A stretch of DNA of 34,631 bases, taken from an uncultured Dysgonomonas sp. GTDB lineage: Bacteria > Bacteroidota > Bacteroidia > Bacteroidales > Dysgonomonadaceae. The stretch spans positions 1-34,631 of the forward strand of contig CALKIV010000053.1 of the NCBI GenBank assembly GCA_937995835.1, given 5' to 3'. Position numbers and translations under genes: made by a program. Position 1 is the stretch's first letter. Each line of letters begins with the position of its first letter. Of this stretch, positions 22,355-30,148 are shown piece after piece. The notes under the pieces are model-generated. The model was given only the letters and a program-made list of their open reading frames with translations. It was not told the origin of the DNA and made no database searches.

Positions 22355-24346
22355 TCAATAGGCTCTACGCTCCAACTCTAGGAAGTTTCCTGTTGGTCGA
22401 GTCAGAGTAACAGTTTCTCCATCGATTGTATCAGTATAGTCCTCCAATTCAGCATGCACCTTGATGTAATCTCCAACTTTAGCTGGATTCCAAGCAGCAG
22501 ATAATTTAGCAAATTTACCAGCTTTGGCAATGGTAGTTGCGTTTGTCAAATCACCACAAACAATTTTGTACACTCTACTGATATCAGCATTCTTAATATC
22601 AGTAATAGCTGTTACTGCAGTATTCTCTCCAGTTTTAAATAGAGTGTTCACTTTTCCATCTGGCTCTGTATCACCATCTGCTAGTGATGTTGCTGGATCA
22701 TTGGTAAATATCCATTGGTTTTCGTAGTTGGATGCTTCCAGTTCTGCAGGAGTCTTATATTGGATTCCTGCTTGCTGAACTCCAGATCCTTCTTTCCAAC
22801 GAGACATAACTCCCAGCTGTTCCCAATCACGCTCAAAGTAGAATGCTAACATTTCGTTAGGTTTGTCTTCATAGTTTTCAATATTACCAGGAACAGTGAT
22901 AATAAGTTTGAACACATTGAGAGGAAGATTAGGAACCCAGATAATATTGGCATCCACATCATTCAATTCAGAAGATGCTACCCCTGTGAAATCAGTATCT
23001 TTACCATACTTCTTCCTAAAATTTCGAATATACCAAGGTCTATGCTTTAGGTTCGCATACATCTTATATCCTTCCATAGAGTCAAGTATTTGCGATACCC
23101 AATCCCAGAAGCCTTCATAGTACTCTACAATTGTGGTTTCGGAATATGCTTCAAACTCTGGGTTAGGTCTGATTTTTAATTCCTCTTCAACTCTCTCAAT
23201 TGCACGGTATGCACCATCTGCAGCTAACATAGCAGGGTTTGATACAACGTTTTGTTGTGGAACTCTAACTCCGATTACACGCCTTCTGTTTTGCTCGTTA
23301 CGTAAAATAGTACCAAAGTGGATCATAATCCACTCTACGAATGTCCATTTAATGACATTAGAGCCTTCATTGCCTTGTCTATTCAAGTATCCGATGTATT
23401 GTTTCTCAAGCTTAATCAAATCTTTGAATAAGAATTTGAACATCACATCGATTACGCTGTAGATCTCAGCTGTGAAATGAACAGAGCCTTTGAAAATTTT
23501 ACCTTCTCTATAACCTTGAGAAAGCTCTCCAAAGTTTGCACCTGGTGCAATCTCCTTGTTTTGGATATTGGACACCAATGGGAAAATATGACTAACAGAA
23601 GGTAGTGTTCGAAGATAAGCCAGAATCAAGTCTGTACGACGAACAATATACTCTCCAGCTTTGCCAAACAAATCTGAATAGTCAATTGTACTCTCTCCAG
23701 CTATCATTTTCTTATAGTCCAATGTCTCGATCATATTGCTACTATGCAATTCTGTAGATCTTGACACCAATTTTTCAGCAAAAGAGTTGAAAGCCTCTTT
23801 GAATTCTCTTCTTTGCTCAATCGTAATTGACTCAGCAACAGGCTTACGATTTACTGACAATTCATTGTACCAACGTCCACGAATGAAAAGAGGATCTTCT
23901 ATTCCATATAAGTGAGTTGGAGTGTGAGCTGAATGGCCTAGAGTTATAGCCATTGTTTTAGCTATAGTTGCAGATCCATTCAACCCAACAGATGCAACAG
24001 GAGTTTTCACTTCTGGTTCTCCTTCTAATGTTTTGATAGTTGTATCCTGTTCAACAACTTTAGCAACTACCTCAGTTGCTGTTTTTGGAGCATTCTCTCC
24101 GAATACAGCAGCTAGACTTTTCTGATCGTCCTCGGATAATATAGTTTGATCAGCTTCAGGTTCGTCCACATTAGCTTCTTTGTCTGCAGAAAAAGTAACT
24201 CCATGCACTTCTTCATATTTTGCAAAAAGCTGTTTTTGCTCGTCAGCAGTCAACGATCCTGCAGCCATCTTTTCTTCAAAGTCTAAACTTTTTGCGATGT
24301 CCATAGCACGTTTTTGCCACGTTTTGATTTTTTTACGTAATCCCAT
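22355..24346 (-). CDS. Major capsid protein with N-terminal scaffold-like region
   Basis: A 663-aa protein directly after the prohead protease. The first 110 or so residues are charged, helical and acidic (LTADEQKQLFAKYEEVHG, LSEDDQKSLAAVFGEN), like the delta/scaffold region that HK97-type proteases remove. The middle carries the capsid core (LGHSAHTPTHLYGIEDPLF, YIVRRTDLILAYLRTLPSVS, LPLNVFKLIITVPGNI). The last 100 residues (TNATTIAKAGKFAKLSAAW, YIKVHAELEDYTDTIDG) look like an Ig-like add-on. Fold assignment is by layout and gene order; no other candidate for major capsid exists in the window. Confidence 0.85.
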   Translation of the reverse strand: MGLRKKIKTWQKRAMDIAKSLDFEEKMAAGSLTADEQKQLFAKYEEVHGVTFSADKEANVDEPEADQTILSEDDQKSLAAVFGENAPKTATEVVAKVVEQDTTIKTLEGEPEVKTPVASVGLNGSATIAKTMAITLGHSAHTPTHLYGIEDPLFIRGRWYNELSVNRKPVAESITIEQRREFKEAFNSFAEKLVSRSTELHSSNMIETLDYKKMIAGESTIDYSDLFGKAGEYIVRRTDLILAYLRTLPSVSHIFPLVSNIQNKEIAPGANFGELSQGYREGKIFKGSVHFTAEIYSVIDVMFKFLFKDLIKLEKQYIGYLNRQGNEGSNVIKWTFVEWIMIHFGTILRNEQNRRRVIGVRVPQQNVVSNPAMLAADGAYRAIERVEEELKIRPNPEFEAYSETTIVEYYEGFWDWVSQILDSMEGYKMYANLKHRPWYIRNFRKKYGKDTDFTGVASSELNDVDANIIWVPNLPLNVFKLIITVPGNIENYEDKPNEMLAFYFERDWEQLGVMSRWKEGSGVQQAGIQYKTPAELEASNYENQWIFTNDPATSLADGDTEPDGKVNTLFKTGENTAVTAITDIKNADISRVYKIVCGDLTNATTIAKAGKFAKLSAAWNPAKVGDYIKVHAELEDYTDTIDGETVTLTRPTGNFLELERRAY

Positions 24347-24357
24347 ACTTTTATTAT

Positions 24358-25239
24358 TTATTTAAATGATGAATAGAAACTTTGTTGTTTTTCGGCTAGA
24401 TCCTTCACAATGGTTAAAGCAGCATCATAATTACCTATGACATCTATAAGTCCATAATCAACAGCATTTTGAGCATAGAACACCTTACCTTCAACTAATC
24501 CTTCTATTGAAGTATCTAATTGAGGTCGATTTGACTTTATAATTGCTTGGAAATGTTCAGCGAAAGGAGTCAAAACTTCATCGTAAAGACGTTCTGGTTT
24601 ATCCTCGTTTATTGCTTCTTCAAATTCAGTATTCTTATACTTCGATGCTGGAGGTCTAAATGTTTTAACTTTGATACCTAGATCTTCATAATACTTAGAA
24701 AAATCTCTAAGAGTTATTTGTACTCCAACACTCCCAATCTCGCACATTGGATTAGCTGCTACAATCTGATCACAGAATGATGCAACATAAGCTCCTCCTG
24801 AACAGCATTGACCATCTATGAATGCCACACATGGTTTAATTCTATTTCGAAGAGCATCTTCTAGTTGAATTACAGATTGTGATGTTCCTCCAGCTGTATT
24901 CATATATAGGATGACTCCTATAATCTTGGAAGAATTATTAGCTAGTCGGAGAAGATTGGCGATATCATCCACTCCATATGAATACCATCTACCATATTTG
25001 AACATATTACCTATAATTGGCAATACAGCAATTGTATTTTCCTCATAACTGTCAAATGGGTTACCTTGGTAATCTTCAGATGGGTTGATACTACCAACAA
25101 CTTTAGGAACTGGAGGTTGTTGAACTTCAATTTTCTCTCCATTGAGTAATTTATGTCTTATAAGTTCAACAGCTTGCACTGCTGAATCTCGCATAAGCAG
25201 AGGAGAATCGGATATTTCAGAAAGGAATAGGTCTAACAT
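24358..25239 (-). CDS. S49 family (SppA-like) prohead maturation protease
   Basis: A 293-aa S49-type serine protease. Signature parts are ILYMNTAGGTSQSVIQLEDAL, then FIDGQCCSGGAYVASFCDQIVA with the nucleophile Ser147, EIGSVGVQI, and PPASKYKNTEFEEA with the likely general-base Lys202. In phages this family trims scaffold and capsid precursors during head maturation. The gene is 11 bp upstream of the capsid gene and starts 16 bp after promoter P5, so protease and capsid are probably co-transcribed. No signal peptide, as expected for the phage form. Confidence 0.93.
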   Translation of the reverse strand: MLDLFLSEISDSPLLMRDSAVQAVELIRHKLLNGEKIEVQQPPVPKVVGSINPSEDYQGNPFDSYEENTIAVLPIIGNMFKYGRWYSYGVDDIANLLRLANNSSKIIGVILYMNTAGGTSQSVIQLEDALRNRIKPCVAFIDGQCCSGGAYVASFCDQIVAANPMCEIGSVGVQITLRDFSKYYEDLGIKVKTFRPPASKYKNTEFEEAINEDKPERLYDEVLTPFAEHFQAIIKSNRPQLDTSIEGLVEGKVFYAQNAVDYGLIDVIGNYDAALTIVKDLAEKQQSFYSSFK

Positions 25240-25255
25240 TGCAATATATTTTATA

Positions 25256-25291
25256 CAATGGTAGACCTATACTATAATGCGTTAAAGGACT
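25256..25291 (-). promoter_or_regulatory. Late-type promoter P5 (AGTCCTTTA-N19-TACCATTG)
   Basis: AGTCCTTTA at 25291-25283 (first base differs from the consensus T), exactly 19 bp, then TACCATTG (25263-25256), one mismatch from TAnnTTTG. It heads the protease-capsid-tail tube-chaperone unit. Confidence 0.65.
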
Positions 25292-25292
25292 A

Positions 25293-25661
25293 TTACGCTG
25301 GAGAAGATGCTTTAAATGTAAGGTTGATATAAGTTTTATCAGTAGTTAAGGTCATCACTGCTGGGTAATCTAAAGAGCCAACTATGAAAATTCCTTCACT
25401 GGTGTGTACACGAACTATAAAATATTCAAGAGGAAATTTTAAAAAGAAAGAATCTTTGCCATACTTCATCTTTGCATTTATAGTCTCATTTAAAATAACA
25501 CCAGCTGAATTTGGTTGTTTTGCTCCTTGGTAGGTAGATGCAGATTCCAACTTGCAATCAATAAATGATTTTCCTTCCTGGAGAATTACTTCATCTCCCA
25601 ATATTTTTAATACATCATCACAATGTATAACTTCTATTCTAGAACAAAGGTGTAAAAACAT
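25293..25661 (-). CDS. Hypothetical phage protein, 122 aa, first late gene
   Basis: Unrecognised strand-rich protein (EVILQEGKSFIDCKLESAS, FPLEYFIVRVHTSEGIFIVG, YINLTFKASSPA). It is compact, with no signal or membrane segment. Starts about 31 bases after the -7 region of promoter P6 and is followed at once by promoter P5. Its position just before the prohead protease suggests a head gene, for example decoration or head completion, but nothing in the sequence proves it. Confidence 0.65.
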   Translation of the reverse strand: MFLHLCSRIEVIHCDDVLKILGDEVILQEGKSFIDCKLESASTYQGAKQPNSAGVILNETINAKMKYGKDSFFLKFPLEYFIVRVHTSEGIFIVGSLDYPAVMTLTTDKTYINLTFKASSPA

Positions 25662-25691
25662 ACTATAACTATTTAATTTATAACACTATCG

Positions 25692-25727
25692 AACACTTAG
25701 ACTCACACTGTACTCAAACAAAGGACA
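25692..25727 (-). promoter_or_regulatory. Late-type promoter P6 (TGTCCTTTG-N19-TAAGTGTT)
   Basis: TGTCCTTTG (25727-25719), 19 bp, then TAAGTGTT (25699-25692), two mismatches from the -7 consensus. It is the weakest member of the set but keeps the exact spacing, is intergenic and has the right orientation, between the candidate activator gene and the first late gene. Confidence 0.5.
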
Positions 25728-25793
25728 GTAAGGGGTGTTTGGTCAGAGCGTTTTTAACTTAAAAAGAGGTCTATTTAACATCATATAACAGAT

Positions 25794-26288
25794 TTATCTA
25801 GATGAATATGCCTTTTGTTTTCGATTTCGAATATTATTTCTCCAGCGAGCATAATTCTTTGTCATGGAGTCTACTTCATACGAAACAATATCATGTTGCA
25901 AAGCAAATATATAAGCAGCCTCTTTATAGGTATATCCTTCATCATGCTTTTTCTTGTCCAAAAAATTATGCAGATCTGCTCTGAAAAACAGCTTTACATC
26001 TTTGTTGAATATCTTTGCTGATTCCTCCGAAATATAATTATAATATCTAGGATCTTTACCCTCTTTTCTGTTGGGTAAAACAATCTCCACATTTCCTACG
26101 ATATCATCCTCTTTGATATAGTGTGGAGTAGTGGAAGTTAAAGACCACAAATTGTGATATAAATATATAGTGTCTGGGATGGCTACTATACCAGTTGGTT
26201 TCCCTTTAGCATCCTTTTTTCCCCATTTGCCAATAAGATATTCTGCTAAATAGGATTCTATCTGAATTTTTGTAGTAAGTAATTCCAT
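25794..26288 (-). CDS. Candidate late-gene activator, basic 164-aa protein
   Basis: No family name is known to me, but the pattern (IPDTIYLYHNLWSLT, then NVEIVLPNRKEGKDPRYYNY, then a basic C-terminus) recalls a conserved protein of Bacteroidales prophages. The C-terminal third, YTYKEAAYIFALQHDIVSYE followed by KNYARWRNNIRNRKQKAY, has the look of a helix-turn-helix with a basic recognition tail. It is transcribed toward the late genes and lies directly upstream of promoter P6, the place of activators such as Mu C or Ogr-type proteins in other phages. Activation of the TGTCCTTTA promoters is a hypothesis from location only. Upstream it has its own gap of 552 bp containing the TGTAGTA repeats. 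Confidence 0.6.
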   Translation of the reverse strand: MELLTTKIQIESYLAEYLIGKWGKKDAKGKPTGIVAIPDTIYLYHNLWSLTSTTPHYIKEDDIVGNVEIVLPNRKEGKDPRYYNYISEESAKIFNKDVKLFFRADLHNFLDKKKHDEGYTYKEAAYIFALQHDIVSYEVDSMTKNYARWRNNIRNRKQKAYSSR

Positions 26289-26403
26289 TTCAATTCAATT
26301 ATAAATGAGGTAAATTCAAAGTAAAAGGAACTCGAATTTAGATATGTAAGATACGAAAAATCAGCAATTTACAGAAATTTAATAGGTGTTTTTTAAGGTT
26401 TTG

Positions 26404-26630
26404 GACTACATTTATTGATATATTTCGCATGTTGAAAATTTGCCTACTACCTACTACAATGATTAACTACTTAATAATGTTTACTTTAATTGTATATTTT
26501 TATATTCTTATTGATTTGTAGTAGCTTGTAGTATGCTGTAGTAGGGGGATATTCTAAACATAAAACTACTACAAATATACGCACTATAACTGCTCACAAT
26601 GGTATTTTCAAACGCTTGTAGTATGTAGTA
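26404..26630. repeat. TGTAGTA repeat cluster, possible origin or control region
   Basis: TGTAGTA occurs on the plus strand at 26517, 26527 and 26537 (a 10-bp period, one DNA turn), and at 26617 and 26624. The complement TACTACA is at 26452 and 26567, with partial copies around 26404, 26444 and 26464. All lie in a 552-bp gene-free, very AT-rich region (26289-26840) between the early and late modules. One further copy is at 28040. Iterons of an origin or binding sites of a phage regulator are the likely explanations; the sequence does not decide. Confidence 0.65.
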
Positions 26631-26736
26631 CTTTTATTTTCTTCTTTTGTGTTTTGCGTTAAAGTAATCTTTATATTAATAAACTATTATTATATAATAT
26701 ATATTCATGTATGTATACGAGTCCGAAAAATAAAAA

Positions 26737-26827
26737 CTCTCCCCCTTCCTAAAAAAGAAAACACTGTCAGACGCTTTCTTATTACGACAAGGGGAGAGGG
26801 GACAGACTGAAATGGGTGTGCAGTCTG
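26737..26827 (-). terminator. Terminator region of the early operon
   Basis: Two structures follow the stop of the 26841-27380 gene. The first is a hairpin CAGACTG/CAGTCTG (26803-26809 with 26821-26827). The second is a larger stem between CTCTCCCCCTT (26737-26747) and AAGGGGAGAG (26789-26798), which on the minus strand is followed by TTTTTATTTTT. The second is the probable Rho-independent terminator of the long leftward early operon. Confidence 0.75.
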
Positions 26828-26840
26828 GTTAAAATTTAAT

Positions 26841-27380
26841 CTATGCTTCAACTGGTTTCCACTCAACAATATAATTGGGATGTGTACTGTGAAAAGACTC
26901 ATTACAATCCCACCAATAATAATCATCTGTAGAGCATTTACATCTATGTGCTAATGCAATTCCACCATCGTTATATCTAACAATTACTGCTTTTGTTTTT
27001 ATTATCCCAGACTTGAGCTTTTGAGGGTGAAGTGCATTAATCTTTGTTTCTTTTGTTAATTTCTCGTCCTCCTCAGGCATTTCTTGATTTACATTTCTCC
27101 AACGATTTAAATATTGACAATTGGAGAGGATTGATTTAATATCTTCAACTTTACAATACTCTCCTTTGGATGGGAGCAAAATATCTTGAGCATCAGTTCC
27201 ACCATGGTTTCTAACAATCATTTCTCCATGATTGGGTGTTGGATATCCACATTGTACTAAATCATAAGTAGGGAATGGGAAAAAATAAGGATGCAATTTT
27301 CCTTCAATTTTGTATTCCTCAATCATTTCATTATCTAAATTGTTCACAAATTCGTCAAATGGCTTATCTTCTGTTTTCAT
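26841..27380 (-). CDS. DUF551-like phage protein, 179 aa
   Basis: The C-terminal half reads RWRNVNQEMPEEDEKL, later KTKAVIVRYNDGGIALAHR, YYWWDCNESF and ending YIVEWKPVEA. This is the order seen in DUF551 proteins of phages (W-x-x-V-x-x-x-x-P, a variable strand region, then a closing HW-x-P or EWKP). The N-terminal half is acidic and unrelated. It is the last gene of the early operon, in front of the terminator. The family's role is unknown. Confidence 0.65.
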   Translation of the reverse strand: MKTEDKPFDEFVNNLDNEMIEEYKIEGKLHPYFFPFPTYDLVQCGYPTPNHGEMIVRNHGGTDAQDILLPSKGEYCKVEDIKSILSNCQYLNRWRNVNQEMPEEDEKLTKETKINALHPQKLKSGIIKTKAVIVRYNDGGIALAHRCKCSTDDYYWWDCNESFHSTHPNYIVEWKPVEA

Positions 27381-27420
27381 AATTATATTATATTTCAGGT
27401 AATTATTTCACTCCGTAAAA

Positions 27421-27999
27421 TTACTGTTTGCTATTTCCGATTAGTAGAGGCTCTTTTTTAATACCTTCTGAGAGCTGTTTGCGTTTAGCTTTGGACTCCT
27501 TTTCTATTTCTTTTTTCACTCTGCTGATATACTTCTCGGCTTGCTGTAGTTGTTTGTAGAATGGAACTCTGGATAGTTTCCTTCTGAGAGTTGTTGCATT
27601 GGCTTCCAATTGTGCTAATTCTTCCTGAAGGGGATCGATTGAAGTTTTTTGATTGGCTGTGATAGCATTTTTCAGGAAGTCTCTCTCCAGTTTAGGATCT
27701 AGCCATCCCAGAAACTTGATAAATATATCCAGGTGCATCCAAGTGCCAGGAGCTACTCCTCCAGAGATCACTCGCACAACATTTCCTCTCTCCGTAAATT
27801 CATGGTCTGGTTCGTAACCATGCTCTAATACTATTGCATTGATCAGTTCTTTCACTTTCTGACCTCGAGTATAGCCATACACATCTTTCTTATATTCTTT
27901 GGCAATGGATGAAGCATTGAATAGCCCATCATCATTCGTTTGTAATATGTTTTTTCTCTCTGCTGGTAGGAGTACCAGGCTGTTTGAATCTTTTGTCAT
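27421..27999 (-). CDS. KilA-N domain protein
   Basis: A 192-aa protein whose residues 20-120 are a KilA-N DNA-binding domain: LFNASSIAKEYKKDVYGYTR, then VVRVISGGVAPGTWMHLDIF and IKFLGWLDPKLERDFLKNAI. The C-terminal 70 residues form a basic coiled coil (LEANATTLRRKLSRV, AEKYISRVKKEIEKES). KilA-N proteins of phages bind DNA and often act as regulators or antirepressors. A 17-bp palindromic element lies 20 bp upstream of its start. Confidence 0.9.
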   Translation of the reverse strand: MTKDSNSLVLLPAERKNILQTNDDGLFNASSIAKEYKKDVYGYTRGQKVKELINAIVLEHGYEPDHEFTERGNVVRVISGGVAPGTWMHLDIFIKFLGWLDPKLERDFLKNAITANQKTSIDPLQEELAQLEANATTLRRKLSRVPFYKQLQQAEKYISRVKKEIEKESKAKRKQLSEGIKKEPLLIGNSKQ

Positions 28000-28019
28000 A
28001 TCTTTTATTTTTTAGTTGT

Positions 28020-28036
28020 CGCAGATTTGCGGTGTG
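28020..28036 (+). repeat. Palindromic early-gene element, copy a
   Basis: CGCAGATTTGCGGTGTG, a variant of the CGCAAAnTTGCG-N-n-GTG element, 20 bp upstream of the KilA-N start codon. Three similar copies lie in front of neighbouring early genes. Confidence 0.6.
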
Positions 28037-28049
28037 GGTTGTAGTAGTC

Positions 28050-28331
28050 TTAGAGGCTGTTTTTTGTCTCTTCTTGTTTTTTAAGTCCTATAATTTCCAT
28101 TGCTTTGTATAGACTGTCTTTCCTTGCTTGTCTCCACTCATCAGAGTGTGGTTGTCTACGTGGTGCTATGTTTGCTGGCATACTGTAAATTGAGTCAATA
28201 ATATAACCTTGAAAAGCATCAGCCCAATCTTCACTATCTCTTTCTTCTTCCATTAGAAGCTGACCATAATCAACTCCAAGCTTGAAAATCTCTAATAAAT
28301 TTTGCGATGTCATACCTCCTTTTTTTGTCAT
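28050..28331 (-). CDS. Hypothetical early phage protein, 93 aa
   Basis: Unrecognised acidic-then-basic helical protein (LLEIFKLGVDYGQLLMEEERDSEDW, later DEWRQARKDSLYKAMEIIGL). An ATG at 28331 follows a palindromic element by 2 bases; a second ATG at 28313 follows AAAGGAGGT with no spacing. The first is chosen because its spacing to the element matches that of the 28817 gene. One of several small genes between VapE and KilA-N, probably accessory to early functions. Confidence 0.6.
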   Translation of the reverse strand: MTKKGGMTSQNLLEIFKLGVDYGQLLMEEERDSEDWADAFQGYIIDSIYSMPANIAPRRQPHSDEWRQARKDSLYKAMEIIGLKKQEETKNSL

Positions 28332-28333
28332 TA

Positions 28334-28350
28334 CGCAATTTTGCGATGTG
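28334..28350 (+). repeat. Palindromic early-gene element, copy b
   Basis: CGCAATTTTGCGATGTG with perfect arms CGCAA/TTGCG. It lies 2 bases upstream of the start codon at 28331 in the minus-strand reading. Confidence 0.65.
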
Positions 28351-28355
28351 GTTAT

Positions 28356-28568
28356 TTATACTTTACATTTATCTTTCAATATCTCTTCAGCTATTGCTTT
28401 ATTCATAGCATTTAATTGAGCATCTCTGAACTCTCTATCTGTAGTCTCACATCGATATACATAGTATGTGCCAAGAACCCATTGATGTTTATACCACAAT
28501 CTGAATTCTCTGGCAGTACGTATTCCTCTGCTACCTTTTTCAAAAGGGCTAAATATTTCTGCTTCCAT
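28356..28568 (-). CDS. Hypothetical early phage protein, 70 aa
   Basis: Unrecognised small protein, aromatic and basic in the middle (GIRTAREFRLWYKHQWVLGT), with a helical C-terminus (DAQLNAMNKAIAEEILKDK). No signal peptide or membrane segment. Start at 28568 chosen as the only ATG in this frame near the upstream palindromic element, 19 bp away. An overlapping ATG 9 bases earlier in another frame leads quickly to a stop. Confidence 0.6.
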   Translation of the reverse strand: MEAEIFSPFEKGSRGIRTAREFRLWYKHQWVLGTYYVYRCETTDREFRDAQLNAMNKAIAEEILKDKCKV

Positions 28569-28587
28569 ATTCTTTCATTTTTCACTC

Positions 28588-28604
28588 CGTAAATTTGCGA
28601 AGTG
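28588..28604 (+). repeat. Palindromic early-gene element, copy c
   Basis: CGTAAATTTGCGAAGTG, one base off a perfect palindrome, located upstream of the gene starting at 28568. The adjoining CACTCCGTAAA sequence recurs at 27409-27419, upstream of the DUF551-like gene, as a half-element. Confidence 0.55.
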
Positions 28605-28622
28605 CGTTATATTAGTTTCTAT

Positions 28623-28817
28623 TTAGTCTTTTAGATTATCAATCTTCTCCACCATCATATGGTGAAATCTTGGAAAGATGAGAGCGAAAGGTGTGAATAC
28701 AATAATCACAAGTAGGAGGAGCAAGTCAAAGAATATAATATTCAGGCGGCATGTGAATATCACAAATAGGGTTTTGAATCTTTCTAGTGTATTCATTGTC
28801 TTATTATTTTTAGTCAT
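28623..28817 (-). CDS. Small membrane protein, 64 aa
   Basis: Begins MTKNNKTMNTLERFKTLF and then has a long hydrophobic region, LNIIFFDLLLLLVIIVFTPFALIF, enough for one long or two short membrane helices. It ends in a short polar tail. The start is 2 bases from a palindromic element. Small phage membrane proteins of the early region often modify host membrane or block superinfection; no specific role is visible here. Confidence 0.65.
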   Translation of the reverse strand: MTKNNKTMNTLERFKTLFVIFTCRLNIIFFDLLLLLVIIVFTPFALIFPRFHHMMVEKIDNLKD

Positions 28818-28819
28818 AT

Positions 28820-28836
28820 CGCAAAATTGCGTAGTG
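28820..28836 (+). repeat. Palindromic early-gene element, copy d
   Basis: CGCAAAATTGCGTAGTG with arms CGCAA/TTGCG. It sits between the VapE stop and the 28817 start codon, 2 bases from the latter. All 17 bases recur in reverse orientation at 31754-31770. Confidence 0.65.
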
Positions 28837-28844
28837 CTTTATTT

Positions 28845-30125
28845 TTAGTTGAAAATTATATCATATCCGTAGATAGGATGGCTAGATCCTTCAGGTCTGA
28901 ATGGTTTGCTTTCGAAGTTGAGAGATTTGAGAGCCGTGCCAATAGTATTTGGAGTAATTGTTTTATGTTCTTCAGCTCTTATCTTATGTTTCAGTTTGTC
29001 ATATATGGCAGTTGCATTTAAACGAACCACAGACTTATCTTTGCTTGTTAGCTGCTCCAACGATGGCATCATAATAAATCGTTGCACAAATCGCATTGCT
29101 GGGGTTACCTCGTTGTATCTTCTGTTGTATTCTGCAAACTCTTTGAAATCAGTTTCTTTGTGGAATATAAAGTCGAAGTCTGTACTTTCGTAAAGCATCA
29201 GAGCTTCACTCCAGAGCTGATCAATATCTACCACATTGGAGTACTCAAAATCAATCGCTTCTATCTCTATTGCTCCCCAACGTCTGTATCCATAACTCTG
29301 AGGAAGGAATCCTCCCATTTCTTCAGTTCTGTTGGAGGAGAAGAGAGCAGCTGCTATTCGTTGTTTTGGAGTGGCAAATTCTTCGTGTCTGAATTTAACC
29401 AGGACTTCATCCTTTGTTAGGATCGATTTCCAAGTGTCGATATTCCTCCTATTGATTCCTACCAGCTCATCGAAGTTGACAAACATAAATCTTGCAAAGG
29501 ATTCCTCCATGTCGAATTTGGCATCATCTCTACTAGACTCAATATAAAATTCCTCTAGGGGTTTCGGAGTTAGGAATTTGATGAGACGTGTTTTTCCTAT
29601 TCCTTCTTGAGCGTGAATGAAACCCAGTGCTACTGGATTGGCTTCATCTCCCATCCACATAGCCACCGATGCCACCAACCATTTACGAATCAGTTTGCAC
29701 ATACGTTCTCGGTAGTATTCTGGCTCATGCTCCTCAAATGCTCGAGGAGTAAGATGTTTACAAAATAGATCTATTTGGCTTTCTCCTGTCCATTTTCCTC
29801 TGATGCTTTCGAAGTAGTCAGTAATGGGATTATAAGGAGGCATATATTCAGGAGCTCTGAGAATGGTACGCAATACATCTTTGCTAACATTTATTTTGTT
29901 TGTTCTGAGGTGTAACCAAAGCGAGTCGAAAGTTGGTTGATACTTGCTTTCAAATCCTTCCTTGTATAATATGCTCAACTTGGTAGGATCTTGCATTGGC
30001 ACTTTGATGTCGAATTTTTCTAGTAGCTTGTCAATTACTTGTTGATTTTCGTCAAACAGAATGTTATTCATATCTGTTTGCTTTGCTTTAAGATTGACTA
30101 GACCTATTTCTTCTACCTTTCCCAT
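28845..30125 (-). CDS. VapE-family primase-helicase-type replication protein
   Basis: A 426-aa protein of the virulence-associated E family. Residues 165-330 hold the ATPase core: GFIHAQEGIGKTRLIKFL with Walker A (about 172-180), RFMFVNFDELVGI with Walker B (about 212-224), and RIAAALFSSNRTEEMGG as the sensor segment, then YRRWGAIEIEAID. The last 100 residues (TAIYDKLKHKI, NTIGTALKSLNF) look like a winged helix. Family members act as phage or island replication helicases. The N-terminal 90 residues replace the usual primase part, so priming may rely on the host. Confidence 0.9.
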   Translation of the reverse strand: MGKVEEIGLVNLKAKQTDMNNILFDENQQVIDKLLEKFDIKVPMQDPTKLSILYKEGFESKYQPTFDSLWLHLRTNKINVSKDVLRTILRAPEYMPPYNPITDYFESIRGKWTGESQIDLFCKHLTPRAFEEHEPEYYRERMCKLIRKWLVASVAMWMGDEANPVALGFIHAQEGIGKTRLIKFLTPKPLEEFYIESSRDDAKFDMEESFARFMFVNFDELVGINRRNIDTWKSILTKDEVLVKFRHEEFATPKQRIAAALFSSNRTEEMGGFLPQSYGYRRWGAIEIEAIDFEYSNVVDIDQLWSEALMLYESTDFDFIFHKETDFKEFAEYNRRYNEVTPAMRFVQRFIMMPSLEQLTSKDKSVVRLNATAIYDKLKHKIRAEEHKTITPNTIGTALKSLNFESKPFRPEGSSHPIYGYDIIFN

Positions 30126-30148
30126 TTAGTATTTATCCCTTTTTTGTT

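Noticed and set aside
26296..26330. Seventh late promoter upstream of the 164-aa gene (TTCCTTTTA on the minus strand)
   Set aside because: The core has an extra T and no TAnnTTTG-like box stands 19 bp downstream; only a resemblance.
26404..26630. CRISPR array
   Set aside because: The TGTAGTA units are 7 bp with irregular or 10-bp spacing, so there are no repeat-spacer units of CRISPR length.
28906..29547. Several plus-strand open frames opposite the VapE gene
   Set aside because: All overlap the well-supported helicase core on the other strand and look like antisense noise.
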